From Citrobacter braakii (GTDB taxonomy: Bacteria > Pseudomonadota > Gammaproteobacteria > Enterobacterales > Enterobacteriaceae): a stretch of 64,000 nucleotides of DNA. Each line of letters begins with the position of its first letter. Within the stretch, counting starts at the first letter, position 1. The notes below the pieces were generated by a model, which was not told the DNA's origin, made no database searches, and saw only the letters and a list, made by a program, of their open reading frames with translations. Of this stretch, positions 1 to 9,894 are shown piece by piece. The DNA lies in the NCBI RefSeq assembly GCF_002075345.1, contig NZ_NAEW01000006.1:124001-188000 (forward strand). Reading direction: 5' to 3'. The position numbers were made by a program, and so were the translations under genes.

Positions 1-154
1 CAACCGCTTCCGGTAATTTGTCCAGGCCCGGCGGCGTCGCGCGGGTATCCATTACGCGCGGCGTCACGCCACGCGCCAGGAAGAAATCCACGCAGGACAG
101 CCCGGTCAAACCCAGACCGATAATGACGACTTTTTTACCCTGGTAATCAGCCAT
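1..154 (-). CDS. murD: UDP-N-acetylmuramoyl-L-alanine--D-glutamate ligase MurD, N-terminal fragment (cut by window edge)
   Basis: The first 51 codons of murD; the rest lies beyond the left edge. MurD adds D-glutamate to UDP-MurNAc-L-Ala in the cytoplasm, the second amino-acid step of peptidoglycan precursor synthesis. The fragment starts [18 protein letters not shown], the usual N-terminal Rossmann-like nucleotide-sugar fold with a GLGLTG loop. The ATG follows the mraY stop by only two bases, as in the E. coli mraY-murD junction. Identity is clear from the N-terminus and the gene order; nothing can be said about the catalytic domain. Confidence 0.93.
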   Translation of the reverse strand, partial: MADYQGKKVVIIGLGLTGLSCVDFFLARGVTPRVMDTRATPPGLDKLPEAV

Positions 155-156
155 GA

Positions 157-1239
157 TTAACGTACCTTCAGCGTTGCCAGGCCAATCAGCACCAGCATCA
201 GCGAAATAATCCAGAAGCGCACAATTACGCGCGGTTCCGGCCAACCTTTCAGTTCATAGTGATGGTGGATCGGCGCCATACGGAAGATGCGCTGTCCGCG
301 CAGCTTAAAGGAGCCAACCTGCAAAATGACCGACAGTGTTTCTACGACGAATACACCGCCCATGATCACCAGCAGGAACTCCTGACGCAGCAGCACGGCA
401 ATAATGCCCAGCGCGCCGCCCAGCGCCAGCGATCCGACGTCGCCCATAAAGACCTGCGCCGGATAGGTGTTAAACCACAAGAAGCCTAACCCCGCACCGA
501 CAATTGCCGTACAGACGATCACTAATTCGCCGGCATGACGTAAATAGGGAATATGCAGATAGTTGGCGAAGTTCATGTTACCGGTCGCCCACGCTACCAA
601 CGCAAAACCTGCGGCCACAAAGACGGTCGGCATAATCGCCAGACCATCCAGACCATCGGTGAGGTTGACCGCGTTGCCAGTACCCACAATCACGAAGTAC
701 GCCAGCAGCACGTAGAACAGCCCCAACTGGGGCATCACGTCTTTAAAGAACGGCACCACCAGCTCAGTGGCCGGGGTATCTTTACCAGCCAGATACAGGG
801 CAAAGGCCACGCCCAGCGCAATCACCGACATCCAGAAGTATTTCCAGCGCGCGATCAGGCCCTTGGTGTCTTTGCGTACCACTTTGCGGTAGTCATCGAC
901 AAAACCGATAATGCCGTAACCGACCAATACCACCAGCACGCACCATACGTACGGGTTCGACGGGTATGCCCACAGCAGTACGGAGATAACAATCGCGGTG
1001 AGGATCATAATCCCGCCCATGGTCGGCGTACCGCGTTTACTGAAGTGTGATTCCGGACCGTCGTTACGCACGACCTGTCCAAAGGACATTTTTTGCAAGC
1101 GGGCGATCATGCGCGGGCCCATCCACAAAGAGATGAACAGCGCGGTCAGCAGGCTGACGATGGCGCGAAACGTCAGATAGGAAAAGACGTTAAAGCCGGA
1201 ATAATATTTGACCAAATGTTCGGCCAGCCAAACTAACAT
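157..1239 (-). CDS. mraY: Phospho-MurNAc-pentapeptide translocase MraY
   Basis: Integral inner-membrane enzyme that moves phospho-MurNAc-pentapeptide onto undecaprenyl phosphate, making lipid I. At 360 residues it has the standard length. About ten hydrophobic segments are visible, with the Mg-binding DD pair at residues 115-116 (GFVDDYRKV), the [10 protein letters not shown] motif, the [12 protein letters not shown] motif and the cytoplasmic HHHYELKGW loop, all diagnostic of the polyprenyl-phosphate transferase family. The start overlaps the end of murF by 7 bases, which suggests translational coupling within the dcw transcript. Confidence 0.98.
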   Translation of the reverse strand: MLVWLAEHLVKYYSGFNVFSYLTFRAIVSLLTALFISLWMGPRMIARLQKMSFGQVVRNDGPESHFSKRGTPTMGGIMILTAIVISVLLWAYPSNPYVWCVLVVLVGYGIIGFVDDYRKVVRKDTKGLIARWKYFWMSVIALGVAFALYLAGKDTPATELVVPFFKDVMPQLGLFYVLLAYFVIVGTGNAVNLTDGLDGLAIMPTVFVAAGFALVAWATGNMNFANYLHIPYLRHAGELVIVCTAIVGAGLGFLWFNTYPAQVFMGDVGSLALGGALGIIAVLLRQEFLLVIMGGVFVVETLSVILQVGSFKLRGQRIFRMAPIHHHYELKGWPEPRVIVRFWIISLMLVLIGLATLKVR

Positions 1240-2591
1240 GTCCCATTCTCCTGTAATGCGCGTACTACCTCTTCCATGGCGGCACTACGTGAACCCTTCA
1301 CTAAAATCGTCATAATCTGATGTTCTGCAATCAGCGCCTTAAGATGCGCGGTCAACGCGGTTTTATCCGCAAAATGCTCACCCGCACCGCTGGCATGGCT
1401 AATTGCCTGACTCAGTTTCCCTGTACTCAGCACACGGTCGATACCTGCAGCCTTCGCAGCGTCACCCACCTGCACGTGGCATGCTTCGCTTTCCGCGCCA
1501 AGCTCTGCCATATCGCCAACGACCAGCACGCGGTAGCCCGGCATTTCGGACAGCACGTTTACCGCTGCGGTCATTGACCCGACATTTGCGTTATAGGAGT
1601 CATCCAGCAGTAGCTGATTTTCTGCCAGTTGAATCGGGAACAGACGCCCCGGTACCGCTTGCAGCTCCTTCAGACCCGCTTTAATCGCTTCGTGCGTCGC
1701 GCCTACCGCCATAGAGAGCGCAGCCGCCGCCAGGGCGTTAGCAATGTTGTGACGACCCGGCAGCGGCAGCAGAACATCAATGCTTCCGGTTGGCGTTTGC
1801 AGAGAAAACTCTGTGCCGTGTGAAGTCACATGAACATTGGCCGCCGAAAAGTCGCTGTTGGCCGCATTCGGGGAGAAGCGCCAGACTTTGCGATCGCCGA
1901 TAATGCTCTGCCAGTTCAGCCAGTCGTTATTGTCGGCATTCATAATGGCGATTCCGTTCGCTGGCAGGCCGGTAAAAATCTCACCTTTTGCCTTCGCAAC
2001 ACCCGCCAGTGAACCAAAGCCTTCCAGATGCGCGGCTGCCAGGTTGTTCACCAGCGCCGCTTCCGGACGCGTCAGGCCAACGGTCCAGGCGATTTCGCCC
2101 TGATGATTAGCGCCAAGCTCAATCACGGCATAGTCGTAATCGTTGTTTAAGCGCAACAGCGTCATCGGTACGCCGATGTCGTTATTCAGGTTGCCCGCGG
2201 TATATAAGGTGTTGCCACACTGACTCAGAATGGATGCGGTCATCTCTTTGACAGACGTTTTACCGGAAGAGCCGGTCAGCGCGACAACGCGCGCCGGAAC
2301 CTGAGCGCGTACCCATGCCGCCAGTTCACCAAACGCCAGACGTGTATCTTTAACAATCAGCTGCGGCAGGTTGGTGTCCAACGGACGGCTGACCAGCAGC
2401 GCACCCGCCCCGCTCTCTTGCGCCTTGTCTGCGAAATCGTGGGCATCAAAGCGTTCGCCTTTCAGCGCGACAAACAGGCAGCCCGGCGTAACTTTACGCG
2501 TATCGGTTGTCACCGCATCAAGAGTCAGATCGGCTCCTTTCAGTTCGCCACGGAGGATCTCCGCCAGTTGGCTGAGCGTTACGCTAATCAT
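1233..2591 (-). CDS. murF: UDP-MurNAc-tripeptide--D-Ala-D-Ala ligase MurF
   Basis: Cytoplasmic ATP-dependent ligase that adds D-Ala-D-Ala to UDP-MurNAc-tripeptide, completing the pentapeptide. The 452 residues show the Mur ligase order: N-terminal UDP-sugar domain, central ATPase with the P-loop GSSGKTS at residues 107-113, and C-terminal Rossmann domain ([11 protein letters not shown] followed by [11 protein letters not shown]). It overlaps murE upstream by 4 bases and mraY downstream by 7, so all three are probably read from one message. Motifs and order leave no realistic alternative. Confidence 0.98.
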   Translation of the reverse strand: MISVTLSQLAEILRGELKGADLTLDAVTTDTRKVTPGCLFVALKGERFDAHDFADKAQESGAGALLVSRPLDTNLPQLIVKDTRLAFGELAAWVRAQVPARVVALTGSSGKTSVKEMTASILSQCGNTLYTAGNLNNDIGVPMTLLRLNNDYDYAVIELGANHQGEIAWTVGLTRPEAALVNNLAAAHLEGFGSLAGVAKAKGEIFTGLPANGIAIMNADNNDWLNWQSIIGDRKVWRFSPNAANSDFSAANVHVTSHGTEFSLQTPTGSIDVLLPLPGRHNIANALAAAALSMAVGATHEAIKAGLKELQAVPGRLFPIQLAENQLLLDDSYNANVGSMTAAVNVLSEMPGYRVLVVGDMAELGAESEACHVQVGDAAKAAGIDRVLSTGKLSQAISHASGAGEHFADKTALTAHLKALIAEHQIMTILVKGSRSAAMEEVVRALQENGTC

Positions 2592-4075
2592 GCGATTACT
2601 CCCAGCAGACGCGCTGCCGTGACGCGGTCAGAATAGTCGAGGCGCTGCGAGCCAACGATCTGGTAGTCTTCGTGACCTTTCCCGGCCACCAGCACCACAT
2701 CGTTTTCTTTCGCCTGCATAATGGCGTTTGTCACAGCCTCTGCGCGACCTTCCATCACTTTCGCCTGTCCGGCATCCAGCATACCCGCCAGAATGTCGTT
2801 AATAATGGCGCGCGGCTCTTCGGTACGCGGGTTGTCATCGGTCACCACGACAACATCAGCAAACTGCTCGGCAATCGCGCCCATCAACGGACGTTTGCCT
2901 TTGTCGCGATCGCCGCCGCAACCAAAGACGCACCACAGTTTGCCAGTACAGTGCAGACGTGCCGCCTGCAGCGCTTTTTCCAGCGCATCTGGCGTATGGG
3001 CATAATCAACCACAACGGTGGTTTTACCCGGCGCGCTGAACACTTCCATGCGCCCACAAACTGGCTGTAATTGTGTCGCCGTTTTCAGTAAATCAGCTAA
3101 CGGATATCCCAACGCCAGCAGCGTTGCCAGCGCCAACAGCAGATTGCTGACGTTAAACGCGCCCATCAGGCGACTTTCAATTTCGCCGTCACCCCATGAG
3201 GAGGTAAAACGAATTGTTGCCCCGCTGTCGTGATAATTCACGTCAATCGCCTTTAACCAACGACCATGACAGTTCGGGTTGATGTGATCTTCCATCGATA
3301 CGGCAACCGCATCCGGAAGTTTGGCCAACCAGCGACGACCGACTTCATCATCCGCATTAACGATGGCCTGGCCGCAATGGTGCGTGGAATACAGCAGCCA
3401 TTTCGCGGCTTCGTAATGTTCCATGTCGCCGTGGTAATCAAGATGGTCGCGGCTTAAGTTAGTAAATACTGATGCGGCAAACTTCAGCGCCGCCACGCGA
3501 TGCTGAACCAGACCGTGTGAAGACACTTCCATTGCGCCAACCGTTGCGCCTTGTGCAACCAGCCCTGCCAGCACATGCTGGACATCTACGGCTGAACCGG
3601 TGGTATTTTCCGTCGGGATCACTTTGCCCAGCAGGCCATTGCCGACTGTTCCCATCACCGCGCTGGTTTCGCCAAGCAGTTGGCTCCACTGTGCCAGCAA
3701 TTGGGTGGTGGTGGTTTTACCGTTGGTCCCGGTCACGCCGACCAGTCGCATTTTTTCAGAAGGCTCGTGGTAAAAGCGGCCCGCCAGTGCAGATAAACGT
3801 TCGTTAAGCTGACTGAGATAGATAACTGGAACGCCGTGCATTTCACGGATTTCACCGTCAGTAGCTTCATCTTTTGCTTCTGCAATAATGGCAGCCACAC
3901 CTTGCGCTATCGCCTGCGGGATATACCGACGCCCGTCCGCCTGATGACCCAATACTGCGACAAAGAGATCGCCCGATGCAGCCATACGGCTGTCGAGCGT
4001 CATCTCCCGCAGTGCTCGCTCCGGTGCACCCGGCACCCATGGAGCAAGAAGGTCGCGCAAATTACGATCTGCCAC
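2588..4075 (-). CDS. murE: UDP-MurNAc-L-Ala-D-Glu--meso-diaminopimelate ligase MurE
   Basis: Adds meso-diaminopimelate to UDP-MurNAc-L-Ala-D-Glu. The 495-residue protein has the P-loop GTNGKTT at residues 116-122. It also carries the DNPRTEEPR segment, whose DNPR core marks the diaminopimelate-specific (rather than lysine-specific) MurE enzymes, consistent with a Gram-negative wall. Its start overlaps the last 14 bases of ftsI, and its stop overlaps the murF start by 4. Confidence 0.98.
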   Translation of the reverse strand: MADRNLRDLLAPWVPGAPERALREMTLDSRMAASGDLFVAVLGHQADGRRYIPQAIAQGVAAIIAEAKDEATDGEIREMHGVPVIYLSQLNERLSALAGRFYHEPSEKMRLVGVTGTNGKTTTTQLLAQWSQLLGETSAVMGTVGNGLLGKVIPTENTTGSAVDVQHVLAGLVAQGATVGAMEVSSHGLVQHRVAALKFAASVFTNLSRDHLDYHGDMEHYEAAKWLLYSTHHCGQAIVNADDEVGRRWLAKLPDAVAVSMEDHINPNCHGRWLKAIDVNYHDSGATIRFTSSWGDGEIESRLMGAFNVSNLLLALATLLALGYPLADLLKTATQLQPVCGRMEVFSAPGKTTVVVDYAHTPDALEKALQAARLHCTGKLWCVFGCGGDRDKGKRPLMGAIAEQFADVVVVTDDNPRTEEPRAIINDILAGMLDAGQAKVMEGRAEAVTNAIMQAKENDVVLVAGKGHEDYQIVGSQRLDYSDRVTAARLLGVIA

Positions 4076-5828
4076 CTGTTGCCTCGCCTTGATTATTCAC
4101 AAATTCATTTTTATCGCCCGTTGTCAGCGCATCCGGCTCGATGTTCATGGTGCGCAGTACGCCGCCCATGATGGCACCAAAGACCGGCGCGGAAACGGCG
4201 CCACCGTAGTATTTACCCGCCTGCGGATCGTTGATAACAACAACCAGCGCGAAGCGCGGCTGACTCGCAGGCGCAACGCCTGCGGTATAAGCAATGTATT
4301 TGTTGATGTAGCGGCCATCCGGCCCTACTTTCTTCGCCGTACCGGTTTTAATGGCGATACGATAGCCTTTAATCGCCGCCTTCACGCCGCCGCCGCCGGG
4401 CAGCGCCACGCTTTCCATCATGTGCACCACGGTACGCACGGTTGATTCCGGGAAGATACGCTCGCCCGGAACAGGAGGGTCAACTTTGGTGATCGACAGT
4501 GGCCGATAAACGCCATAGCTGCCGATCGTTGCATAGACTCGCGCTAACTGTAACGGCGTTACCATTAGCCCGTAGCCGAAAGAGAAGGTGGCCCTCTCTA
4601 TGTCAGACCACCGTTGTTTTTGAGGATATAAGCCACTGCGTTCTCCGACCAACCCCAAATTGGTCGCTTTTCCCAGCCCAAAACGTGAGTAAGTGTCTAC
4701 TAACGCTGAGGACGGCATCGCTAACGCCAGCTTGGAAACACCGACGTTACTCGACTTCTGCAAAACCCCGGTGAGGGTCAATTCGCTATAACGCGCCACG
4801 TCTTTAATTTCGTGGCCATTAATTCGGTAAGGGATAGTGTTAAGTACGGTATTTTCGCGAACCACGCCACGCTGCAGCGCCGTCATCACCACCATCGGTT
4901 TGACAGTGGAACCCGGTTCAAACACGTCGGTAATCGTACGGTTACGCATCGCATCCTTCGGCGTACCGGTGAGATTGTTCGGGTTGTAGGACGGGCTGTT
5001 GGCCATCGCCAGCACTTCACCGGTGTTCACATCCACCAGTACCGCACTGCCTGACTCCGCCTTGTTAAACGCCACGGCGTTATTCAGTTCGCGGTAGACC
5101 AGCGCCTGTAAACGCTCATCGATACTTAGCGCAAGGTTATGCGCCGCCTGGCTGTCGGTTGAGGAAATATCCTCAATGACGCGGCCATAACGGTCTTTAC
5201 GTACAATACGTTCGCCCGGTTGCCCGGTGAGCCATTTGTCGAAGCTCTTCTCAACGCCTTCAATCCCCTGGCTGTCGACGTTAGTAAAGCCGATAAGGTG
5301 AGCGGTCACTTCTCCGGAAGGATAGTAACGGCGGGATTCTTCGCGCAGGTGAATGCCTGGCAGCTTCAGTTTTTTGATGTAGTCAGCCATGTCAGGGTTT
5401 ACCTGACGCGCCAGATAGATAAAGCGCCCTTTCGGGTTGGCGTTAATGCGGGAAGCCAGTTGATCGAGCGGGAGATTCAGCGCGGTCGACAGCGCTCTCC
5501 AGCGTTCACCAACGCTTACGCCGCCTGCGTCATGCACCTCTTTGGGGTCGGCCCAAATCGCCTTAACCGGAACGCTCACCGCCAGCGGACGACCTGAACG
5601 GTCGGTAATCATCCCGCGCGATGTGGACACTTCCTGTACGCGCAGAGAGCGCATATCGCCCTGACGCACCAGCATGTCCGGCGCGATGATTTGCAGCCAG
5701 GCAACGCGCCCCAGCAGAAAACCCAGTGCCAGCAAAATACAGCCGCACAGTAACGCAAAACGCCAACTGATAAAGTTGGCTTGTTCTTCCTGGCGTTTTG
5801 GCTTGTGCGTTTTTGCCGCTGCTTTCAT
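4062..5828 (-). CDS. ftsI: Septal peptidoglycan transpeptidase FtsI (penicillin-binding protein 3)
   Basis: Cell-division transpeptidase that crosslinks septal peptidoglycan and is a beta-lactam target. 588 residues, the E. coli length. A short basic cytoplasmic tail is followed by one membrane segment (about residues 24-47) and a periplasmic dimerisation domain. The transpeptidase domain has all three active-site motifs: STVK with the nucleophilic serine at residue 307, SSN, and KTGT. It lies 15 bases downstream of ftsL, its partner in the divisome FtsQLB-FtsWI assembly. Confidence 0.98.
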   Translation of the reverse strand: MKAAAKTHKPKRQEEQANFISWRFALLCGCILLALGFLLGRVAWLQIIAPDMLVRQGDMRSLRVQEVSTSRGMITDRSGRPLAVSVPVKAIWADPKEVHDAGGVSVGERWRALSTALNLPLDQLASRINANPKGRFIYLARQVNPDMADYIKKLKLPGIHLREESRRYYPSGEVTAHLIGFTNVDSQGIEGVEKSFDKWLTGQPGERIVRKDRYGRVIEDISSTDSQAAHNLALSIDERLQALVYRELNNAVAFNKAESGSAVLVDVNTGEVLAMANSPSYNPNNLTGTPKDAMRNRTITDVFEPGSTVKPMVVMTALQRGVVRENTVLNTIPYRINGHEIKDVARYSELTLTGVLQKSSNVGVSKLALAMPSSALVDTYSRFGLGKATNLGLVGERSGLYPQKQRWSDIERATFSFGYGLMVTPLQLARVYATIGSYGVYRPLSITKVDPPVPGERIFPESTVRTVVHMMESVALPGGGGVKAAIKGYRIAIKTGTAKKVGPDGRYINKYIAYTAGVAPASQPRFALVVVINDPQAGKYYGGAVSAPVFGAIMGGVLRTMNIEPDALTTGDKNEFVNNQGEATGGRS

Positions 5829-5843
5829 GCGTCGCGTTTATCC

Positions 5844-6209
5844 TTATTTTTGTACTACGATATTTTCTTGTGAGGGATCAACATGCTGCATTTGCAGCTT
5901 TTCCGTTGCGATCCGTTCAACACGGCTATGGTCGCCGAGCGCGTTCTCCTCAAGGATCAAGTTGCGCCATTCGATATCCAACGCATCTCGCTCCAGAACC
6001 AGCTGCTCACGTTGCGCGGTTAGTAACCGCGTATGGTGTGCTGTTGTCACGACGGTAACCGCCGTCAAAATAATGCAAATGAACAGGCAGAGTGGCAGCT
6101 TCCCATACCGCAAAAGATCGTCACCGATCACGCCAGGCAAGGCATGGCGCTCGTTGCTTCCTATCGATCCTTTAACTTTGCTGAGGGCTTCTGTCACTCT
6201 GCTGATCAT
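5844..6209 (-). CDS. ftsL: Cell division protein FtsL
   Basis: Small bitopic divisome protein of the FtsQLB complex. 121 residues: a cytoplasmic N-terminus, one membrane helix at about residues 38-57 ([20 protein letters not shown]), then a periplasmic coiled-coil with leucine heptads. Its ATG overlaps the rsmH stop by 4 bases. Sequence divergence in this family is normally high, so the call rests on length, topology, recognisable similarity to the E. coli protein and the fixed position between rsmH and ftsI. Confidence 0.96.
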   Translation of the reverse strand: MISRVTEALSKVKGSIGSNERHALPGVIGDDLLRYGKLPLCLFICIILTAVTVVTTAHHTRLLTAQREQLVLERDALDIEWRNLILEENALGDHSRVERIATEKLQMQHVDPSQENIVVQK

Positions 6210-7147
6210 GCGTTCGTCCTCTCTGCAATACGCAGAACTGAACTACGGGCACGAGGATTTTCAGCTACCTCTTCTTCACCCGGCATCATCTTGCCTAGTG
6301 CTCTTAACTCACGGCCGCCCAGCTTTTTGATCTGCGCTTCGGTCATCGGTATTCCAGCCGGAACCTGAGGACCACGGCTTTGTTCGCGCATAAAGCGTTT
6401 CACAATGCGATCTTCAAGCGAATGGAAACTGATTACCGAAAGGCGACCACCTGGTGCCAGCACGCTGAGCGAGCTTTTTAGCGCCTGCTCTATCTCCTCC
6501 AGTTCACTGTTCACCCAAATGCGCACCGCCTGGAAGGTACGGGTCGCGGGATGTTTGAATTTGTCTTTCACCGGCATTGCCGCCGCAATCACTTCCGCCA
6601 GCTCTTTAGTGCGGGTCATCGGTTCGATGCGGTTGCGCTCTACGATGGCGCGAGCAATACGTTTGCCGAAGCGCTCTTCGCCAAAGGTTTTAATCACCCA
6701 GGCAATGTCTGCTTCATCGGCGGTTTGCAGCCATTCGGCCGCTGACTGACCGCGTGTTGGGTCCATACGCATATCTAACGGACCGTCACGCATAAATGAG
6801 AATCCGCGCTCAGCATCATCAAGCTGTGGAGAAGAAACCCCAAGATCGAGAAGAATCCCGTCGATCTTACCGGTAAGTCCGCGCTCGGCGACATAATCAG
6901 CCAGCGCAGAAAAAGGACCATGGACGATGGAAAAACGGGGATCGGTAATCGTCTTTGCAACGGCAATCGCCTGCGGATCGCGATCGATGGCCAGTAAACG
7001 CCCCTCTTCGCCAAGTTGCGAGAGGATCAGACGTGAGTGACCACCGCGACCAAATGTCCCGTCAATGTAGATGCCGTCTGGACGAATATTCAGGCCGTTT
7101 ACGGCTTCATCCAGCAACACCGTTGTATGTTTATAATTTTCCATCAT
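6206..7147 (-). CDS. rsmH: 16S rRNA (cytosine-1402-N4)-methyltransferase RsmH (MraW)
   Basis: S-adenosylmethionine-dependent methyltransferase that modifies C1402 of 16S rRNA at the P site. The open frame runs upstream to 7276, but the start is placed at 7147 ([14 protein letters not shown]). This gives 313 residues, the E. coli length, and leaves one base after the mraZ stop; the longer frame would lie inside mraZ. Visible motifs are the SAM-binding [12 protein letters not shown], the acidic LAIDRDPQA and the [20 protein letters not shown] segment. It overlaps ftsL by 4 bases. Confidence 0.97.
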   Translation of the reverse strand: MMENYKHTTVLLDEAVNGLNIRPDGIYIDGTFGRGGHSRLILSQLGEEGRLLAIDRDPQAIAVAKTITDPRFSIVHGPFSALADYVAERGLTGKIDGILLDLGVSSPQLDDAERGFSFMRDGPLDMRMDPTRGQSAAEWLQTADEADIAWVIKTFGEERFGKRIARAIVERNRIEPMTRTKELAEVIAAAMPVKDKFKHPATRTFQAVRIWVNSELEEIEQALKSSLSVLAPGGRLSVISFHSLEDRIVKRFMREQSRGPQVPAGIPMTEAQIKKLGGRELRALGKMMPGEEEVAENPRARSSVLRIAERTNA

Positions 7148-7148
7148 T

Positions 7149-7607
7149 TTATAGAGACAAATCCTGCAATCGTTCCGACAGCGCGCCGGTAACAGACTGC
7201 TCAGCGTCGATATCTTCCTTGACCTGTTGATACCAGGTCGTTTCATCCCACAGCTCAAACTTATTGAACTGCCCAACCAGCATCACTTCTTTCGTTAGCC
7301 CTGCGTGTTGCCGCAGAATGGGCGCTATCAATAATCGGCCAGCGCTATCCATCTGACATTCGCTAGCATGACCCAACAACAGGCGCTGTACGCGACGCTC
7401 AACTGGATTCATGCTCGACAGACGCGATAACTTCTGCTCGATAATTTCCCATTCAGGCAGGGGATACAGCAGCAGGCACGGGTGATGGATGTCAATGGTG
7501 CAAACCATTTGACCGGTAGCGCTCTCGAGCAGTTGATCCCGATAACGGGTAGGCACAGATAAGCGCCCTTTACTGTCGAGATTAACTAACGTTGCTCCCC
7601 GGAACAT
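7149..7607 (-). CDS. mraZ: Transcriptional regulator MraZ
   Basis: First gene of the dcw cluster; an AbrB-like DNA-binding ring protein that represses its own operon in E. coli. 152 residues from the ATG at 7605-7607 ([19 protein letters not shown]), preceded by a GGGGTGAGG ribosome-binding stretch; an upstream in-frame start at 7643 is rejected because it falls in the operator. Two SpoVT/AbrB half-domains are seen, each with the DxxxR signature: DSKGR at 11-15 and DSAGR at 87-91. The operator repeats it should bind lie just upstream. Confidence 0.97.
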   Translation of the reverse strand: MFRGATLVNLDSKGRLSVPTRYRDQLLESATGQMVCTIDIHHPCLLLYPLPEWEIIEQKLSRLSSMNPVERRVQRLLLGHASECQMDSAGRLLIAPILRQHAGLTKEVMLVGQFNKFELWDETTWYQQVKEDIDAEQSVTGALSERLQDLSL

Positions 7608-7625
7608 GCCAGCCTCACCCCCGAT

Positions 7626-7650
7626 TACCACTTTATCCCACAAATTCCCA
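7626..7650 (-). promoter_or_regulatory. MraZ operator: three 5-bp repeats at 10-bp period
   Basis: Read on the minus strand, TGGGA (7646-7650), TGGGA (7636-7640) and TGGTA (7626-7630) are separated by exactly 5 bases. MraZ is known to bind TGGGN repeats separated by 5-nt spacers in the mra leader. The array lies between the -10 element and the mraZ start. The third copy departs from TGGGN at one position. Confidence 0.85.
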
Positions 7651-7658
7651 CTTAAAGG

Positions 7659-7688
7659 AGTTTACGGAGCGGAGGAAAACCTTGTCAA
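7659..7688 (-). promoter_or_regulatory. mra (dcw cluster) sigma-70 promoter
   Basis: On the minus strand, a perfect -35 TTGACA (7683-7688) and a -10 TAAACT (7659-7664) are separated by 18 bases, immediately upstream of the MraZ repeats. This matches the position of the strong Pmra promoter in E. coli. The exact transcription start is not determined here. Confidence 0.8.
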
Positions 7689-8171
7689 GCAAGTCACGGC
7701 GCTTAGCGGAGCAAAAAACCCATTGTTTACGGCTAATATCAGCGTTGAACAAATTCCGTACAGCAAACGAAGCAAATTAACGTCATGAATATTTGTAAGA
7801 AAAAAATCCAACAACTCATGATTGTTTAAAACAACTGAATATCATCAAAAGAAAAATATAAAGTGTCAGTTTGCGACGCGAGCGGCATTTTAGGACAATA
7901 TGCAGCGAGATAACAGTACCAGTTAATCAGTCTGTACGCCGCACAGGAGCGAGATCAGGCCGAGATTGTCGCAACACACCAGTAAAGTGTTTGTTAATTC
8001 GGCAAACCCCTACATGCTTGTAACAAAATAATACAACCGTAACGCATCGTTACGTCTCAATTACCCAAAAATGGATAGTTGCATTTTTAATTCGGCATAA
8101 TAGAAGAATCAATTTCAGATAATTCTAAAGAATATTCTTAATTATAATGCGGTTATTTCCGAGAACGGGAT
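7689..8171. other. Long non-coding gap between cra and mraZ
   Basis: No open frame with a ribosome-binding site or family similarity is visible on either strand. The part nearer cra (about 7990-8160) is AT-rich. A gap of similar size exists between cra and mraZ in E. coli. I see no small-RNA signature such as a promoter paired with a U-tailed terminator. Confidence 0.6.
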
Positions 8172-8212
8172 AATTGATGATGTCAGAGGCTTATCCGCCG
8201 ACATCATCAATT
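8172..8212. repeat. Perfect 13-bp inverted repeat just after cra
   Basis: AATTGATGATGTC (8172-8184) pairs exactly with GACATCATCAATT (8200-8212) around a 15-base loop. It begins 8 bases past the cra stop codon. No T-run follows on the minus strand, so it is not a textbook intrinsic terminator; it may protect the cra 3' end or be part of a Rho-dependent end. Confidence 0.7.
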
Positions 8213-8220
8213 GAGGCAAC

Positions 8221-9225
8221 TTAGTTACGGCTTAGAATACCGCGACGGTACAGATTACGCCGTATACGCGTTAAACCTGGTTTGGGTTTACGCGGCTCAT
8301 CCAGGCTTGCCAACACAATCTCCAACACGCGTTCCGCGACATCTCGATGGCGCTGCGCCACCGCCAGAACCGGGCACTGCAGGAAGTCGAGCAGCTCGTG
8401 GTCGCCAAAAGTCGCAATCGCTAAATCAGACGGTAACTGCCCGTCGCGGCGCAGGGTCACATCCATCACCCCCTGCAACAGGGCAAACGACGTGGTAAAC
8501 AGCGCCTGAGGCATTGGATGCGTTTCCAGCCATTTATCAAATAACTGCGCGGCCGCCTCCCGCTCATAGCTGTTGGCATAGAGAAAATGCACTTCACGCG
8601 GATCGTCCTTCCACGCGGTACGGAAACCCTGTTCGCGCAGGAAACTGACGGACAATTCAGGAAGCGCCCCCAGATAGAGCACGGTTTCAGCAGGGAATTT
8701 ACGTAACTCCTCCGCCAGCATCTGCGCATCATCCTGGTCTGCGCCCACCACGCTGGTGAAATGTTCACGATCCAGCGCGCGATCCAGCGCCACAATCGGG
8801 AATGAACTGTTCGCCCAGCGCTGATAAAACGGATGTTCAGGCGGCAAGGAAGTCGAAACGATAATGGCATCAACCTGACGTTGTAAAAGATGCTCAATAC
8901 AGCGCATTTCGTTATCCGGCTGATCTTCAGAGCAGGCAATCAGTAGTTGATACCCGCGCTGACGCGCCTGGCGCTCCAGATAGTTTGCGATCCGGGTATA
9001 GCTCGTGTTCTCGAGATCCGGGATCACCAGCCCGATAGAACGTGTGCGTCCAGCACGCAGCCCGGCCGCCACGGCATTCGGGTGGTAATTATGCTCACGC
9101 ACCACCGCCATGACTTTTTCAACCGTTTTGTCGCTTACGCGGTATTGCTTTGCTTTGCCGTTAATAACGTAGCTTGCAGTCGTTCGCGAAACGCCGGCCA
9201 ACCGAGCGATTTCATCCAGTTTCAC
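8221..9225 (-). CDS. cra: Catabolite repressor/activator Cra (FruR)
   Basis: LacI-family regulator of carbon flow between glycolysis and gluconeogenesis; DNA binding is relieved by fructose 1-phosphate or fructose 1,6-bisphosphate. I place the start at the GTG at 9223-9225 ([23 protein letters not shown]). It has an AAGGGG ribosome-binding site, gives 334 residues and matches the known GTG start in E. coli; an upstream ATG at 9273 is rejected. The N-terminal helix-turn-helix spans about residues 1-25, followed by the periplasmic-binding-protein-like effector domain. Confidence 0.97.
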   Translation of the reverse strand: MKLDEIARLAGVSRTTASYVINGKAKQYRVSDKTVEKVMAVVREHNYHPNAVAAGLRAGRTRSIGLVIPDLENTSYTRIANYLERQARQRGYQLLIACSEDQPDNEMRCIEHLLQRQVDAIIVSTSLPPEHPFYQRWANSSFPIVALDRALDREHFTSVVGADQDDAQMLAEELRKFPAETVLYLGALPELSVSFLREQGFRTAWKDDPREVHFLYANSYEREAAAQLFDKWLETHPMPQALFTTSFALLQGVMDVTLRRDGQLPSDLAIATFGDHELLDFLQCPVLAVAQRHRDVAERVLEIVLASLDEPRKPKPGLTRIRRNLYRRGILSRN

Positions 9226-9400
9226 AATTGCCCCTTGCGTAAAATGTACAAACCATAACCTTTGAGATGGCATGGGTTAAACTTCTTAACATCTAAGCGC
9301 AGAATAATGACTGCGGCAACCGCTTTTGTCTCTGGTTACTGCTGATTTCGCAAAAAAAAGCAACCAGTAGCCAATGCATCTCGCGTAGGTCAGGTAAGCG

Positions 9401-9892
9401 TTAGCGCATAATTTTATCGCCGCGGGAAAGCCCCACCACGCCGGAACGGGCAACTTCCACGATTTTGGCGACTTCCCGTAGCGTTGCCAGAAACGCATCC
9501 AGCTTATCGCTGGTGCCCGCCAGCTGTACGGTGTAGATCGACGGCGTAACATCGATGATTTGCCCACGGAATATCTCCGTGTTGCGTTTCACCTCTTCCC
9601 GGCCATAGCCGCTGGCCTGGATTTTCACCAGCATGATTTCTCGTTCAACGTGGGCGCCCTGCCCCAGTTCGCTGACGCGCAGAACATCCACCAGTTTGTG
9701 TAGCTGCTTTTCGATCTGCTCCAGGACTTTCTCATCCCCTACCGTTTGAATCGTCATCCGCGATAAGGTCGGGTCGTCAGTCGGCGCGACGGTCAGGCTT
9801 TCAATGTTGTATCCGCGCTGGGCGAAGAGGCCAATCACACGTGACAATGCACCCGACTCGTTTTCCAGCAATACTGATAATATCCGGCGCAT
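9401..9892 (-). CDS. ilvH: Acetolactate synthase III small (regulatory) subunit IlvH
   Basis: Regulatory subunit that confers valine feedback inhibition on acetohydroxyacid synthase III. 163 residues, with an N-terminal ACT domain ([19 protein letters not shown], then [14 protein letters not shown]) and a C-terminal ACT-like domain. It starts 2 bases after the ilvI stop, so the pair is co-transcribed and probably translationally coupled. Confidence 0.98.
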   Translation of the reverse strand: MRRILSVLLENESGALSRVIGLFAQRGYNIESLTVAPTDDPTLSRMTIQTVGDEKVLEQIEKQLHKLVDVLRVSELGQGAHVEREIMLVKIQASGYGREEVKRNTEIFRGQIIDVTPSIYTVQLAGTSDKLDAFLATLREVAKIVEVARSGVVGLSRGDKIMR

Positions 9893-9894
9893 AA

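Noticed and set aside
7148-7276. A 43-residue N-terminal extension of rsmH
   Set aside because: It lies wholly inside mraZ in another frame and matches nothing; MMENYKHTT at 7147 is the known start.
7749-8171. A possible small gene or small RNA in the cra-mraZ gap
   Set aside because: No frame with a start, ribosome-binding site and coherent composition, and no promoter paired with a U-tailed hairpin.
9226-9273. An ATG-started extension of cra beginning at 9273
   Set aside because: It would add 16 residues with no family similarity; the GTG at 9225 has an AAGGGG site and matches the known E. coli start and length.
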